From: Parvibaculum sp.
Lineage (GTDB): Bacteria > Pseudomonadota > Alphaproteobacteria > Parvibaculales > Parvibaculaceae
NCBI GenBank assembly: GCA_031291615.1
Contig: JARLIS010000024.1
Span: 1-64,000, forward strand
Reading direction: 5' to 3'
DNA: 64,000 nt
Below the pieces are notes generated by a model. It made no database searches, was not told the DNA's origin, and saw nothing but the letters and a program-made list of their open reading frames with translations. Below are positions 49,012-59,494 of this stretch, one piece after another. Position numbers and translations under genes: made by a program. Every line of letters starts with the position of its first letter. Position 1 is the stretch's first letter.

Positions 49012-50790
49012 ATGTTCGATCAACCTGCCTCTTGGGAAATCTATCTTCCGCTGATCGTGCTGATCTGGGGCGCGCTCGGCGTTCCCGTCATTTTCTATTA
49101 CGCCTGGCGGCTGCCGGCCTTTCCGGGGCAGTCGGCTTTCCTGTTCATGGTGCCGTCCGCGGTCTGGTGGTCGGTGGCCTCGGCGATTGAAAACATCGTC
49201 TCGACGCCCCATGCCAAGATGTTCTGGGCGGAAATGTCGTGGCTCGGCGTCCTGGCGACGCCCACCTGCTGGGGTGTCTTCGTCTGGGCCTATATCTACG
49301 GCAAGACCGAAAAGCTGTCGAAGTTCTGGCTCGTCACCCTGTCCATCATGCCGGTTGCGACATGGATCATCGCCCTCACCAACCAGTATCACCATCTGAT
49401 TTACGTCAGCGCGATGCCGATCCATGAACTGCCCGGCGCGCCCCTGCACTACGTGCATGGCTACTGGTACGATCTGGCGACCGCCTATGCCTATCTCTAT
49501 CTGGCCGCGACCGTCGTGCTCATCCTGCGGGCGGGCTGGGAAACGACGGGGATCTATCGCCGCCACTATCTCGGCCTGTTCCTCGCAATGCTGGGTCCGT
49601 GGCTGTTCAACATAGGCTACCAGACGGGCCGGTTCTCCATCGTCGGCGTCGACCCGACCCCCTACAGCTTCATCGTGACCGCGAGCATATTTTTCTGGCT
49701 GATCCAGAGAAACCAGCTCTTCAGCCTCGTGCCGGTCGCGCGCAGCAAGCTGTTGAGCACCATGTCGGACCCCATTCTCGTCATCGACGGGCGCGGAATG
49801 ATCGTCGAGGCGAATCCGGCGGCGATGGCGCTGCCCGACATGCCCTCCTCACTCGTCGGCATGGCGCTTGCCGATGTGCCGACATTGGCGGCGGCCCTGC
49901 GCGGGTCCCTTGAGGATTCCGCATATGGCGCGGACGACGTCGTTCTTGGAAGACAGTATTTCGAAGTGCGCCGCGCGCCGCTGGTCTATCTCGGACGCGA
50001 AGTCGGCCAGCTTTTCGTCTTCCGCGAAATCACCCGTCGCCGTGCGATCGAGGACGAGCTTCGCCACGCAAGGCAGCGCGCCGAGAGGTCGCTCGAAGCG
50101 CAGCGTCAGGTCATGCGCGAACAGCGGAATTTTCTGTCCATGGTGGGGCACGAGTTCCGAACCCCCTTGAGCATCATCGGCTCGGCGGCCCAGGTGCTGG
50201 CCATGGACGACAAGTCGCCGGAGACGACCCGCGAACTCGCCAAGATCACGCGCGCCATTCATCGCATGGTCGACCTCATCGACTCCTGCCTCGCCGACGA
50301 CCGCCTGGAATCGGCCGCGCTTCTTTTCCGGCCGCGCATCGTCAATCTGACCGAACTCATTGCCGAGGCCTGCCTCGATCGCCGGGCGGCGAGCGAGAAT
50401 CGCGAACTGCTCTTCGACGGCTCGGTGCCCGTCACGGTCGAATGCGACGGCACCACAATTTCCGTCGTCGTGGCGAACCTCATCGACAATGCGTTGAAGT
50501 ATTCGCCGGCCGACAAGCCGGTCGAAATCGCAGTCTCCTCGGAAAGCGGCATGGCGACCATCGAGGTGAGCGATCGCGGACCCGGGATCGATCCGGCCGA
50601 GAGGCGGGAGATTTTCGAGAAGTTCTATCGCTCGAGCCGTTTCGATCACGTTCCGGGCGCCGGCCTTGGCCTCTACCTTGTCGGCCGGATCGTCGAACTT
50701 CATCACGGCCGGATAGAAGTCGCGGAGCGGCCCGGCGGCGGCAGCCGCTTCATCGTGTCCCTTCCGGTTCGCCATTCGCGCAATCCGTGA
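49012..50790 (+). CDS. 7TM sensor histidine kinase
   Basis: A 592-residue membrane kinase. Seven hydrophobic helices fill ~1-230 in the pattern of the kinase N-terminal 7TM region (WEIYLPLIVLIWGALGVP to SFIVTASIFFWLIQ). A PAS domain follows ~245-355 (SDPILVIDGRGMIVEANPAA), then HisKA SMVGHEFRTPLSIIGSAAQV and HATPase motifs NLIDNALKYS, VSDRGPGIDP and GAGLGLYLVGRI. The ATG at 49012 is used; a TTG lies six codons upstream. The response regulator follows on the same strand, so this is a conventional operon pair. Confidence 0.93.
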   Translation: MFDQPASWEIYLPLIVLIWGALGVPVIFYYAWRLPAFPGQSAFLFMVPSAVWWSVASAIENIVSTPHAKMFWAEMSWLGVLATPTCWGVFVWAYIYGKTEKLSKFWLVTLSIMPVATWIIALTNQYHHLIYVSAMPIHELPGAPLHYVHGYWYDLATAYAYLYLAATVVLILRAGWETTGIYRRHYLGLFLAMLGPWLFNIGYQTGRFSIVGVDPTPYSFIVTASIFFWLIQRNQLFSLVPVARSKLLSTMSDPILVIDGRGMIVEANPAAMALPDMPSSLVGMALADVPTLAAALRGSLEDSAYGADDVVLGRQYFEVRRAPLVYLGREVGQLFVFREITRRRAIEDELRHARQRAERSLEAQRQVMREQRNFLSMVGHEFRTPLSIIGSAAQVLAMDDKSPETTRELAKITRAIHRMVDLIDSCLADDRLESAALLFRPRIVNLTELIAEACLDRRAASENRELLFDGSVPVTVECDGTTISVVVANLIDNALKYSPADKPVEIAVSSESGMATIEVSDRGPGIDPAERREIFEKFYRSSRFDHVPGAGLGLYLVGRIVELHHGRIEVAERPGGGSRFIVSLPVRHSRNP

Positions 50791-50877
50791 ACTTATTTGG
50801 ACCGGTCCGCAAACTGGACGTTTCCCGCGCCTGCGCGCTGTTCTATCCTGACGTTCGAATTTGCAGGGGTTAATGCC

Positions 50878-51582
50878 GTGATACGTGTAATCGTCGTCGA
50901 GGATGAGAGCGATCTGCGCGACAGCATCTCCATCTTCCTCACCAAGGCCGGCATGGATGTGCGGGGCGTCGGCGACGGCCCGGGCCTCGATGCGGCGCTG
51001 GCCGATCGCCCTGCGGACATTCTCGTGCTCGACGTCAATTTGCCCGGCGAGAACGGCTTTTCGCTTGCCTTGCGTCATCGCGCGCAACGGAATATCGGCG
51101 TCATCATGCTGACGGCCCGCAGCCAGACGGACGACCAGATCGTCGGACTGGCCTCCGGCGCCGACAGCTACCTGCTGAAGCCGCTCGATCTACGCGTGCT
51201 GGAAGCCACGATCAGAAATCTCGCCCACCGGCTAGCAGGCGTGGAGCCCGGAACCACCGAAAGGCAACGCTCGCTGGATTGGGAATTCGATCCGGCAACC
51301 TGGATGCTGACGGCGCCGAACGGCATTTCGGTGGAGCTTTCCGCCAGCGAGCAGAAGGTTCTCTCCGTCCTCGCTTCCGCCGACGGCGAGCCGGCGAGCC
51401 GGGAGGCCATTCTCTCCGCCCTCGGCAAGTCCGGCTTCGAGAGCGACGACCACAGCCTGAACGCCATGCTGACGCGCCTGCGCCGCAAGGTCGAAACGGC
51501 GACCGGCATGGATTTGCCGATCCGCGCCATCCGCACCGTCGGCTATGCCTTCGCGGCCCGCCTTGTCAGTGTGGGTGCGTAA
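50878..51582 (+). CDS. OmpR-like response regulator, GTG start
   Basis: A 234-residue regulator. The GTG at 50878 is chosen because CAGGGG lies just upstream and the receiver begins right there (IRVIVVEDESDLRD); longer frames add non-homologous residues. Receiver landmarks: LVLDVNLPG, MLTARSQ and LLKPLD. A C-terminal winged helix follows (VELSASEQKVLSVLASADGE, SLNAMLTRLRRKVE, IRAIRTVGYAF). It is the likely partner of the 7TM kinase. Confidence 0.93.
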   Translation: MIRVIVVEDESDLRDSISIFLTKAGMDVRGVGDGPGLDAALADRPADILVLDVNLPGENGFSLALRHRAQRNIGVIMLTARSQTDDQIVGLASGADSYLLKPLDLRVLEATIRNLAHRLAGVEPGTTERQRSLDWEFDPATWMLTAPNGISVELSASEQKVLSVLASADGEPASREAILSALGKSGFESDDHSLNAMLTRLRRKVETATGMDLPIRAIRTVGYAFAARLVSVGA

Positions 51583-51591
51583 ACCCCGTCG

Positions 51592-51996
51592 TCATTCAGG
51601 GTGTGCGGCGAGCCACGCCTTCATCATCGCGATTTCCTTTTCCTGCGCCGCGACAATGTCGCGGGCGAGTTTCCTCAGCTCCGCATCCTTGCCATAAGCG
51701 AGTTCGGCCTTCGCCATGTCGATAGCGCCCTGATGATGTGGGATCATGCCGGTGACGAAATTCCGGTCGGCATCCGCCGTCAGTGGCACATTCATGCCCC
51801 GCATCATCCTGTTGTTGGCGTCTGCGAAAGCGCGCGCTGCGGCGCTGCCGTCGTTAGGCGCGGATTTCGTGGGCATCTGGGGCATCGTCATCTGGCCCGG
51901 CATCCTCTGACCATCCATCATGCCGTTTGACTGGTCTGCGGCTGCGGGCACGGAAAGCAACAAACCGACCGCGATTGTCAGGGCTGAAAAGCGCAT
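51592..51996 (-). CDS. DUF305 periplasmic protein, probably copper-linked
   Basis: A 134-residue protein with a Sec signal (ALTIAVGLLLSVPAAA), a Met-rich segment (GMMDGQRMPGQMTMPQMP) and a DUF305 four-helix core with MIPHHQGAIDMAKAEL and MMKAWLAAH. His/Met-rich DUF305 proteins are commonly found beside copper exporters and are thought to bind copper in the periplasm. AAGAGGA precedes the start. It lies 23 bases after the copper ATPase gene on the same strand, so both respond to the promoter at 54405-54435. Confidence 0.9.
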   Translation of the reverse strand: MRFSALTIAVGLLLSVPAAADQSNGMMDGQRMPGQMTMPQMPTKSAPNDGSAAARAFADANNRMMRGMNVPLTADADRNFVTGMIPHHQGAIDMAKAELAYGKDAELRKLARDIVAAQEKEIAMMKAWLAAHPE

Positions 51997-52019
51997 ATTG
52001 TTCCTCTTGGGGTTGGTCG

Positions 52020-54374
52020 CTAGAGCGACGTGAATCTGAGCCGCAGTGCATTGCCGATAACGCTGACGGAGGAGAGTGCCATGGCCGCCGCCGCGATGAC
52101 GGGCGAGAGAAGTACGCCGAAGGCCGGATAGAGAACGCCCGCCGCTATCGGAATGCCGGCCGCGTTATAGGCGAATGCGAAAAAGAGATTCTGCCGGATG
52201 TTCCGCATCGTCGCGGCGGAAAGCGCGCGCGCCTGGACGATCCCCATCAGATCACCTTTGAGCAGCGTGATGCCGGCGCTTTCCATCGCGATATCCGTGC
52301 CGGTGCCCATGGCGATGCCGATATCGGCCGCGGCGAGCGCCGGCGCGTCGTTGATGCCGTCGCCCGCCATGGCGACGATGCGACCCTTCGCCTTCAGCGT
52401 CTTGACGACTTCGGCCTTGCGCTCCGGCAGCACGCCGGCTTCGACCTCGTCTATGCCGAGCTTGCGCGCAACCGCTTCGGCCGTCGTCGCGTTGTCGCCC
52501 GTCAGCATGACGACGCGAATGCCGCCCGCCTTGAGCGCGGCGACCGCCGCCGGCGTCGTCTCCCGGATAGCGTCGGCGATGGCGAAAATGCCGGCGGGCT
52601 TGCCGTCGATGCCGGCGAAGATCGCCGTCACGCCGTCATGGCGCAAGGCTTCGGCCTGCGCCGCCAACGCCGCGGCCGACAGTCCGCTTTCCTCGAGAAA
52701 GGCCGCATTGCCGACAAGGACGTGTTTGCCTTCGACCCTGCCCGATGCGCCCTTGCCGGACGCTGAAACGAAATCATTCGCCTCGACGAGCGGAAGCCCC
52801 CGCGCTTTCGCCGCCGCGACAATGGCCGCGCCGAGCGGATGCTCGCTCGCGCGCTCGACGGCTGCCGCAAGCCGCAACACCTCGTTCTCGTCGAAACCTT
52901 GCGCGGTGACGACCGCCGTAAGCGAAGGCCGCCCTTCGGTCAATGTGCCGGTCTTGTCGACGACCAGGGTATCGACCGCCTCCATGCGCTCGAGCGCGTC
53001 GGCATTGCGGATGAGAATGCCCGCCTGCGCCGCGCGCCCGATGCCGACCATGATCGACATGGGCGTCGCAAGCCCGAGCGCGCAGGGGCAGGCGATGATG
53101 AGAACGGCGACGGCGGCGACAAGGCCATAGGCGAGACGCGGCTCCGGTCCGAAGCTTGCCCATGCCGCGAAGGCGAGTGCGGCCACCGCGATCACCGCCG
53201 GCACGAACCAGCCCGCAACGCGGTCGGCGAGCCGCTGGATCGGCGCCTGGCTGCGCTGCGCTTCGGCGACCATTTGCACGATGCGGGCAAGCATCGTATC
53301 GGCGCCGACCCTTTCGGCCCGCATGACGAAACCGCCGGAACGATTGAGCGTCGCGGCGATGACGCGCCCGCCCGGCTCCTTGGTCACCGGCATCGCCTCG
53401 CCCGTCACCATGGATTCGTCGATCTGCACGCGCCCCTCGGTGACCACGCCATCGACCGGCACTTTCTCTCCGGGCCGCACGCGCAGCCTGTCGCCGACCG
53501 CGACAGCCTCGAGCGGCACATCCTCGTCGTCGCCGCCTTCGCGGATGCGCCGCGCCGTCTTGGGCGCGAGGTCGAGCAGCGCGCGAATGGCGCCGCTCGT
53601 CCGCTCGCGCGCCCGGAGTTCCAGCACCTGTCCGACAAGGACGAGAACCGTGATGACCGAGGCCGCTTCGAAATAGACGGCGACCGACCCGTCCATGGTT
53701 CGGAACGCCTGCGGGAAAAGGCCGGGCGCGACCGTCGCCACGACGCTCGTTCCCCAGGCGACGCCCGTGCCGAGCGCGATCAGCGTGAACATGTTGAGAT
53801 GCCGCGTGACGAGCGATTGCCAGCCGCGCTGGAAGAAGGGCGCGCCCGACCAGAGAACGACGGGTGTTGCCAGCGCGCATTCGATCCAGTTCACGAGCGA
53901 CTGCCCGAGCTGCATGGTGAGGCCGGTAAGATGGCCGCCCATGTCGAGCACGACGACGGGGACCGCAAGCGCGAGGCCGACGGCGAGGCGTCGCTGCATG
54001 TCGATGAGTTCGTGGTTGGGCCCGGCCTCCGCCGTTGCAATCACGGGCTCGAGCGCCATGCCGCAGATGGGGCAGGCGCCGGGGCCGACCTGCCTCACCT
54101 CCGGATGCATCGGGCAGGTATAGATCGTGCCGGCGGGCGCCTCGACGGGCCGCTCCGCAGGCGTCAGATATTTCGCCGGATCGGCCTCGAACTTCGCGCG
54201 GCAGCGCGCCGAGCAGAAGTAATAGGTGCGACCCTCATGCTCCGTGCGGTGCACGGCGGTCGCGGGATCGACGCTCATCCCGCAGACGGGGTCTTTCGCC
54301 GGCCCGTGATCATGACCCTGAACATGATGGGCATGCGCCTGTCCGCCGCAGCACCCTTCGGATTTCTCGGCCAT
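52020..54374 (-). CDS. Copper/silver-exporting P1B-type ATPase
   Basis: A 784-residue P-type ATPase. The N-terminus lacks HMA domains and instead has a His/Cys-rich stretch, a YHS domain ([30 protein letters not shown]) and a heavy-metal-binding segment ([22 protein letters not shown]). The pump core has TGEAMP, the [12 protein letters not shown] metal helix typical of Cu+/Ag+, the phosphorylation site [29 protein letters not shown] and [16 protein letters not shown]. It exports monovalent copper or silver. AAGGAAG precedes ATG 54374. DUF305 is co-transcribed. Confidence 0.95.
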   Translation of the reverse strand: MAEKSEGCCGGQAHAHHVQGHDHGPAKDPVCGMSVDPATAVHRTEHEGRTYYFCSARCRAKFEADPAKYLTPAERPVEAPAGTIYTCPMHPEVRQVGPGACPICGMALEPVIATAEAGPNHELIDMQRRLAVGLALAVPVVVLDMGGHLTGLTMQLGQSLVNWIECALATPVVLWSGAPFFQRGWQSLVTRHLNMFTLIALGTGVAWGTSVVATVAPGLFPQAFRTMDGSVAVYFEAASVITVLVLVGQVLELRARERTSGAIRALLDLAPKTARRIREGGDDEDVPLEAVAVGDRLRVRPGEKVPVDGVVTEGRVQIDESMVTGEAMPVTKEPGGRVIAATLNRSGGFVMRAERVGADTMLARIVQMVAEAQRSQAPIQRLADRVAGWFVPAVIAVAALAFAAWASFGPEPRLAYGLVAAVAVLIIACPCALGLATPMSIMVGIGRAAQAGILIRNADALERMEAVDTLVVDKTGTLTEGRPSLTAVVTAQGFDENEVLRLAAAVERASEHPLGAAIVAAAKARGLPLVEANDFVSASGKGASGRVEGKHVLVGNAAFLEESGLSAAALAAQAEALRHDGVTAIFAGIDGKPAGIFAIADAIRETTPAAVAALKAGGIRVVMLTGDNATTAEAVARKLGIDEVEAGVLPERKAEVVKTLKAKGRIVAMAGDGINDAPALAAADIGIAMGTGTDIAMESAGITLLKGDLMGIVQARALSAATMRNIRQNLFFAFAYNAAGIPIAAGVLYPAFGVLLSPVIAAAAMALSSVSVIGNALRLRFTSL

Positions 54375-54404
54375 GAATTTTCTTCCTTTGCCAGTCCGGC
54401 AAGT

Positions 54405-54435
54405 CATATGGGGCTTCCAGCCGCTGGAAGGTCAA
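54405..54435 (-). promoter_or_regulatory. MerR/CueR-type copper promoter
   Basis: On the minus strand, -35 TTGACC (54435-54430) and -10 CATATG (54410-54405) are separated by 19 bases. The perfect dyad CTTCCAGCGGCTGGAAG sits in the spacer and overlaps the -35. An overlong spacer with a central dyad is the mark of MerR-family activation, and ACCTTCC-type half-sites are those of CueR. No cueR gene is in the window. Confidence 0.75.
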
Positions 54436-54451
54436 GGCCGCACCTTCTTAA

Positions 54452-54470
54452 ATACATAGAAAATATGTAT
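54452..54470. promoter_or_regulatory. Inverted repeat before the peroxiredoxin gene
   Basis: ATACATA-GAAAA-TATGTAT is a perfect 7-base inverted repeat with a 5-base spacer in an AT-rich block 77 bases before the peroxiredoxin start. A LysR-type (OxyR-like) or other redox regulator is possible. Confidence 0.45.
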
Positions 54471-54546
54471 AGAAATGTTCTTCCCGAACTCTACATGTTG
54501 AATTAGCCTGATCCATGCGAGGGCGCTTTCAACAGGAGATATATTC

Positions 54547-55182
54547 ATGTCAGTTCAGCTCGGCGACATCGCCCCGGATTTCGAGGCCGACACCACGGAC
54601 GGCCACATCAAGTTTCACGAATGGCTTGGCGACAAGTGGGGCATCCTCTTTTCCCATCCGCGCGATTTCACGCCGGTCTGCACCACCGAGCTCGGCTATG
54701 TCGCGCGGCTGAAGCCTGAATTCGACAAGCGCAATGTGAAGGCCATCGGCCTCTCCATCGATCCGCTCGACAGCCACAAGAAATGGGCCGCCGACATCGG
54801 CGAGACTCAGGGCACCGCACTCAATTTCCCGATCATCGCCGATCCCGACCGCAAGATCGCCGGCCTCTACGGCATGATCCATCCCAAGCATGACGAGGTC
54901 TATACGGTCCGCACCGTCTTCGTCATCGACCCGCAGAAGAAGATCCGCCTCACGCTCACCTATCCGCAAACCACCGGCCGGAACTTCGACGAAATCCTGC
55001 GCGTCATCGACAGTCTCCAGCTCACCGACGGCTACACCGTGGCGACGCCTGTGAACTGGAAGCCGGGCGAAGACGTCATCATCGTCAACTCGGTGACGGA
55101 CGAAGCCGCGAAGACGAAGTTCCCGAAAGGCTGGAAGGCGCTGAAACCCTATCTCCGCCTGACGCCCGATCCGCGCAAGTAG
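54547..55182 (+). CDS. 1-Cys peroxiredoxin (Prx6 type)
   Basis: A 211-residue peroxiredoxin. The peroxidatic Cys45 is in DFTPVCTTELG; I see no other Cys, so it is 1-Cys. The long C-terminal domain with DGYTVATPVNWKPGEDVIIV and FPKGWKALKPYLRLTPDP is typical of the Prx6 group. It reduces H2O2, organic or lipid hydroperoxides with an external thiol. A palindrome lies upstream and a terminator downstream, so it is probably monocistronic. It is divergent from the copper ATPase. Confidence 0.95.
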   Translation: MSVQLGDIAPDFEADTTDGHIKFHEWLGDKWGILFSHPRDFTPVCTTELGYVARLKPEFDKRNVKAIGLSIDPLDSHKKWAADIGETQGTALNFPIIADPDRKIAGLYGMIHPKHDEVYTVRTVFVIDPQKKIRLTLTYPQTTGRNFDEILRVIDSLQLTDGYTVATPVNWKPGEDVIIVNSVTDEAAKTKFPKGWKALKPYLRLTPDPRK

Positions 55183-55205
55183 GGCGTGCGATCCGGAAAA
55201 CGTGA

Positions 55206-55239
55206 AAGGGCCGGTTTTCAAAGCCGGCCCTTCTTCTTT
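55206..55239 (+). terminator. Terminator after the peroxiredoxin gene
   Basis: Stem AAGGGCCGG / CCGGCCCTT with a 9-base loop, extended by TTT/AAA pairing inside the loop, then CTTCTTT. It ends the peroxiredoxin transcript 24 bases after the stop. Confidence 0.82.
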
Positions 55240-55314
55240 GTGCTCATCGCCCGCCCGCGCTAGTCTGCGGCAAACACCGCCGGGCCAACCGGCGAGACTT
55301 GCGGGGGGATGGAG

Positions 55315-57216
55315 ATGCAGGGACCGAAAGACGCCACCGACGCAACGCGCCGCGCGCACAAGGCGCTTGAAGCGACATTGCCGAAAGCATCGGCGGACGA
55401 CTTCGACAATTCCAGGCGCGGCTTCATCGCCACCGTTCCCGATGCCACAATATTGAACGCCGCCGGCCACGCCGTCTGGGACATGGGCACATTCGCCTTC
55501 GAAGCGGAGGGCAGCGAAGCGCCCGACACGGTGAACCCGAGCCTCTGGCGTCAGGCGCAACTGAACACGATCCACGGCCTCTTCAAGGTGACGGACCGCA
55601 TCTATCAGGTGCGCAATTTCGATCTGTCGAACATCACCTTCATCGAGGGCGACAAGGGCTACATCGTCATCGATCCGCTGATCTCGTCGGAAACCGCGCG
55701 CGCCTCGCTCGCGCTCATGCGCCAGCATCGCGGGGAAAAGCCCGTCACCGCCGTCATCTATACCCACTCCCATGTCGACCATTACGGCGGCGTGAAGGGC
55801 GTGCTGGCCGATGAAGACATTTCGGGCGGCAAGGTACGCATCATCGCGCCGGAAGGCTTCCTCGAACATGCCGTGAGCGAGAACGTGCTGGCGGGCAACG
55901 CCATGGGCCGCCGCGCCACCTATATGTACGGCGCGCTGCTCCCGCGCGGAACGAAGGGCCATGTCGATGCCGGCCTCGGCAAGACCGTATCGCTCGGCGA
56001 AGTGAGCCTTGTTCCGCCGAACGAGATCGTCAGCGAGACGGGCACGAAGCTCGTCGTCGACGGCGTCGAGATCGTCTTCCAGATGACGCCCGACACCGAA
56101 GCGCCCGCCGAAATGAACTTCTTCTTCCCGCAGATGAAGGCGCTCTGCATGGCGGAGAACTGCTCCTGCCACATGCACAACATCTATACGCCGCGCGGCG
56201 CCCAGGTCCGCGATGCAAAGTCGTGGAGCTATTACATCAACGAGGCGATCGACCTCTTCGGCGCGGACACCGAAGTGCTTTTCGCCAGCCATCACTGGCC
56301 GCGCTGGGGCAGGGACACGGCCACGAATTTCCTGAAGAAGCAGCGCGACATGTACAAATACGTGCATGACCAGACGCTGCGCCTCGCCAATCACGGCCTC
56401 ACGCCCATCGAGATCGCCGAGGAAATTGCCCTGCCGCCGACGCTTGCCAGCGAATGGTATACGCGCGGCTATTACGGCACGCTCAATCACAACGCAAAGG
56501 CGGTCTATCAGCGTTATCTCGGCTGGTTCGACGGCAACCCCGCAAACCTTCATCCTCTGCCGCCGGTCGAGGCGGGCAAGCGCTATGTCGAATATATGGG
56601 CGGCGCGGCCGCGCTTCTCGACAAGGCGCGCGAGGCCTATGAGAGAGGCGAATATCGCTGGGTGGCGCAGGTCGTGAACCACCTCGTCTTTGCAGACCCC
56701 GCAAATGCCGACGCGCGGCACTTGCAGGCCGATGCGCTCGAACAGCTCGGCTATCAGGCCGAATCCGGTCCCTGGCGCGCCTTCTATCTCACGGCCGCGA
56801 TGGAGCTTCGCAATCCGCGTCCGCCGTCTCCAACGCCGCGTCCGGGCGCAAGCGGCCAGATCCGCGCGCTGCCCGTCGAGCAGCTTCTCGATGCGCTCTC
56901 CGTGCGCCTCAACGGCACCAAGGCAGGCGCGCTCGAGATCGCGCTCAACATGAGATTCACGGATACGGGCGAGACCTATCTCGTCTCGCTTGAAAATGCC
57001 GTGCTCCATCACGTCAGGGGAAAGAAGAGCGCCAGGGCCGACGCCAGCATCGCAATCACGCGCGCGGCCTTTGCCGATCTCGTCCTTGGCGAAAAGAAAG
57101 TCGGCGATGTCGTCGCCGCCGGACATGCGAAGATCGAAGGCAAGGCGGAAGCGCTTGAAACGCTGTTGTCGCTTTTCGACGTCTTCGACTTCTGGTTTGA
57201 AATCGTAATGCCGTGA
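55315..57216 (+). CDS. Second SdsA1/BDS1-type alkylsulfatase
   Basis: A 633-residue class III alkylsulfatase paralogue of the gene at 12.8-14.7 kb. HSHVDHYGG is near residues 151-158; DTEAPAEMNFFFP, MAENCSCHMHNIYTPRGAQVRD, FASHHWPRWG and YKYVHDQTLRLAN follow, then the dimerisation region (GYYGTLNHNAKAVYQRYLGWFDGNPANLHPLPP) and a C-terminal SCP2-like domain. No signal peptide is seen. GGGGGGATGG before ATG 55315 decides the start over ATG 55309. The MDR reductase follows by 8 bases. Confidence 0.93.
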   Translation: MQGPKDATDATRRAHKALEATLPKASADDFDNSRRGFIATVPDATILNAAGHAVWDMGTFAFEAEGSEAPDTVNPSLWRQAQLNTIHGLFKVTDRIYQVRNFDLSNITFIEGDKGYIVIDPLISSETARASLALMRQHRGEKPVTAVIYTHSHVDHYGGVKGVLADEDISGGKVRIIAPEGFLEHAVSENVLAGNAMGRRATYMYGALLPRGTKGHVDAGLGKTVSLGEVSLVPPNEIVSETGTKLVVDGVEIVFQMTPDTEAPAEMNFFFPQMKALCMAENCSCHMHNIYTPRGAQVRDAKSWSYYINEAIDLFGADTEVLFASHHWPRWGRDTATNFLKKQRDMYKYVHDQTLRLANHGLTPIEIAEEIALPPTLASEWYTRGYYGTLNHNAKAVYQRYLGWFDGNPANLHPLPPVEAGKRYVEYMGGAAALLDKAREAYERGEYRWVAQVVNHLVFADPANADARHLQADALEQLGYQAESGPWRAFYLTAAMELRNPRPPSPTPRPGASGQIRALPVEQLLDALSVRLNGTKAGALEIALNMRFTDTGETYLVSLENAVLHHVRGKKSARADASIAITRAAFADLVLGEKKVGDVVAAGHAKIEGKAEALETLLSLFDVFDFWFEIVMP

Positions 57217-57224
57217 GGAATGCC

Positions 57225-58253
<1,029 letters not shown>

Positions 58254-58257
58254 GCGT

Positions 58258-59430
58258 TCAGAACGCCTGGCCCGTCACGTCGCGCCCTTCCGGCACGATA
58301 TAGATGACCTTGCCCGCATCGTCCTTCACCGGCACGAGCGACAGGTCGATCTTGCGCGTGCGTTCCTTGTCGCCGACCTCGACGGTATAGCGCACCGTTT
58401 CGCCCTTGGCGGCCGCCGCAATCGCCGCCTTCAGCCGCTGACGCGCGAAATCGTCGACTGCGAATTCGCCGCCTGCCCATGGCAGGTCCCAGAGCGCGAG
58501 CCCTTCGAGCTTCGCCATGCCGTCGACGAGGGATCGCCCCGCATGGTTGATTTCGAGCACCGTGCCGTCGGGGCTCAGAAGGCCGATCGCCTCGAATGCA
58601 TGATCGAAAATGGCGCGGAACCGGCGCTCGCTTTCGCGCAGCCTCTCCTGCGCGCGCTTGCGCTCGGTGATGTCGCGCATATGCGCCGTATATGTGATGT
58701 GACCGCCGACCGAAACGCGGGTGATCGTCGCTTCCATCGGAAATTCTTCGCCGTTCTTGCGCAGGCCGGAGACTTCGCCCCTCTGGCTCATCAGCCGTGA
58801 AGCGAGCTTGCCCGCCCCGAAGGCTCTGACCTTTTCGGGATGTGCGGCCCGTGCGCGCGCCGGCAGCAGCATGTCGAGCGGCCTGCCCATGACCTCCTCG
58901 GCCCGGTAGCCGAAAATCTCCTCGGCCTTCAGGTTGAAGAAATTGATCTTCTGCTCGGCATCGACCGACACGATGCCGTCTTCGGCGACCATGAGAATGC
59001 GCGACGCCTTGAGATGCGCTTCCTTGAAAGCGGCCTGTTCCTGCCGCCGCGCCGCATTGTCGCGAAAGGTGATGAGAAAGTGCGGTTCGCCGCCGATCTT
59101 CGTTTCGACGACGCGTACATCGACGGGCATCTCATGGCCCGATTTCGTCCGGCCGACGAGGTCGAGAAATCGCGATTGTGTATGTTGCGGTTCCACCGCC
59201 CAGCGCCTCAGCCATTTCATCGGCTCCGCCCGCCGCCCCGGCTGCTGCGGCACCAGCGTCGAAATGCTCCTGCCGATAATCTCGGCCGACTTGTAGCCGA
59301 GCAGCTCCTCGGAAGCGGGATTGAAGTAGACGATCTCGCCCTCAGGCGTCGAAACGATGATCGCTTCCGGCACGCCCTCGACAATGGCGCGGGCGACGTC
59401 GCCGGATATAGTATCGGCCGTTTCCGTCAT
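58258..59430 (-). CDS. Triple-PAS protein without output domain
   Basis: A 390-residue soluble protein with three PAS domains: ~10-130 (EAIIVSTPEGEIVYFNPASEELLGY), ~145-265 (EDGIVSVDAEQKINFFNLKAEEIFGY ending RDITERKRAQE) and ~275-385 (ERRFRAIFDHAFEAIGLLSPDGTVLEINHAG). It ends right after the third PAS, with no kinase, GGDEF or HTH, and the stop is clean. It would signal by protein contact, or be a decayed kinase. AAAGGA precedes the ATG. It is convergent with the MDR gene and lies downstream of the diiron gene on the same strand. Confidence 0.9.
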   Translation of the reverse strand: MTETADTISGDVARAIVEGVPEAIIVSTPEGEIVYFNPASEELLGYKSAEIIGRSISTLVPQQPGRRAEPMKWLRRWAVEPQHTQSRFLDLVGRTKSGHEMPVDVRVVETKIGGEPHFLITFRDNAARRQEQAAFKEAHLKASRILMVAEDGIVSVDAEQKINFFNLKAEEIFGYRAEEVMGRPLDMLLPARARAAHPEKVRAFGAGKLASRLMSQRGEVSGLRKNGEEFPMEATITRVSVGGHITYTAHMRDITERKRAQERLRESERRFRAIFDHAFEAIGLLSPDGTVLEINHAGRSLVDGMAKLEGLALWDLPWAGGEFAVDDFARQRLKAAIAAAAKGETVRYTVEVGDKERTRKIDLSLVPVKDDAGKVIYIVPEGRDVTGQAF

Positions 59431-59494
59431 GGCGTGGTTCCTTTCGCATGGCCGAAGGCCGCCGCCACCGCGCGGTGCAATGGCGGCGGGTCGC

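Noticed and set aside
54550..57126. 858-codon minus-strand frame
   Set aside because: It spans the complements of the peroxiredoxin and alkylsulfatase genes and crosses their terminator; composition is that of an antisense shadow.
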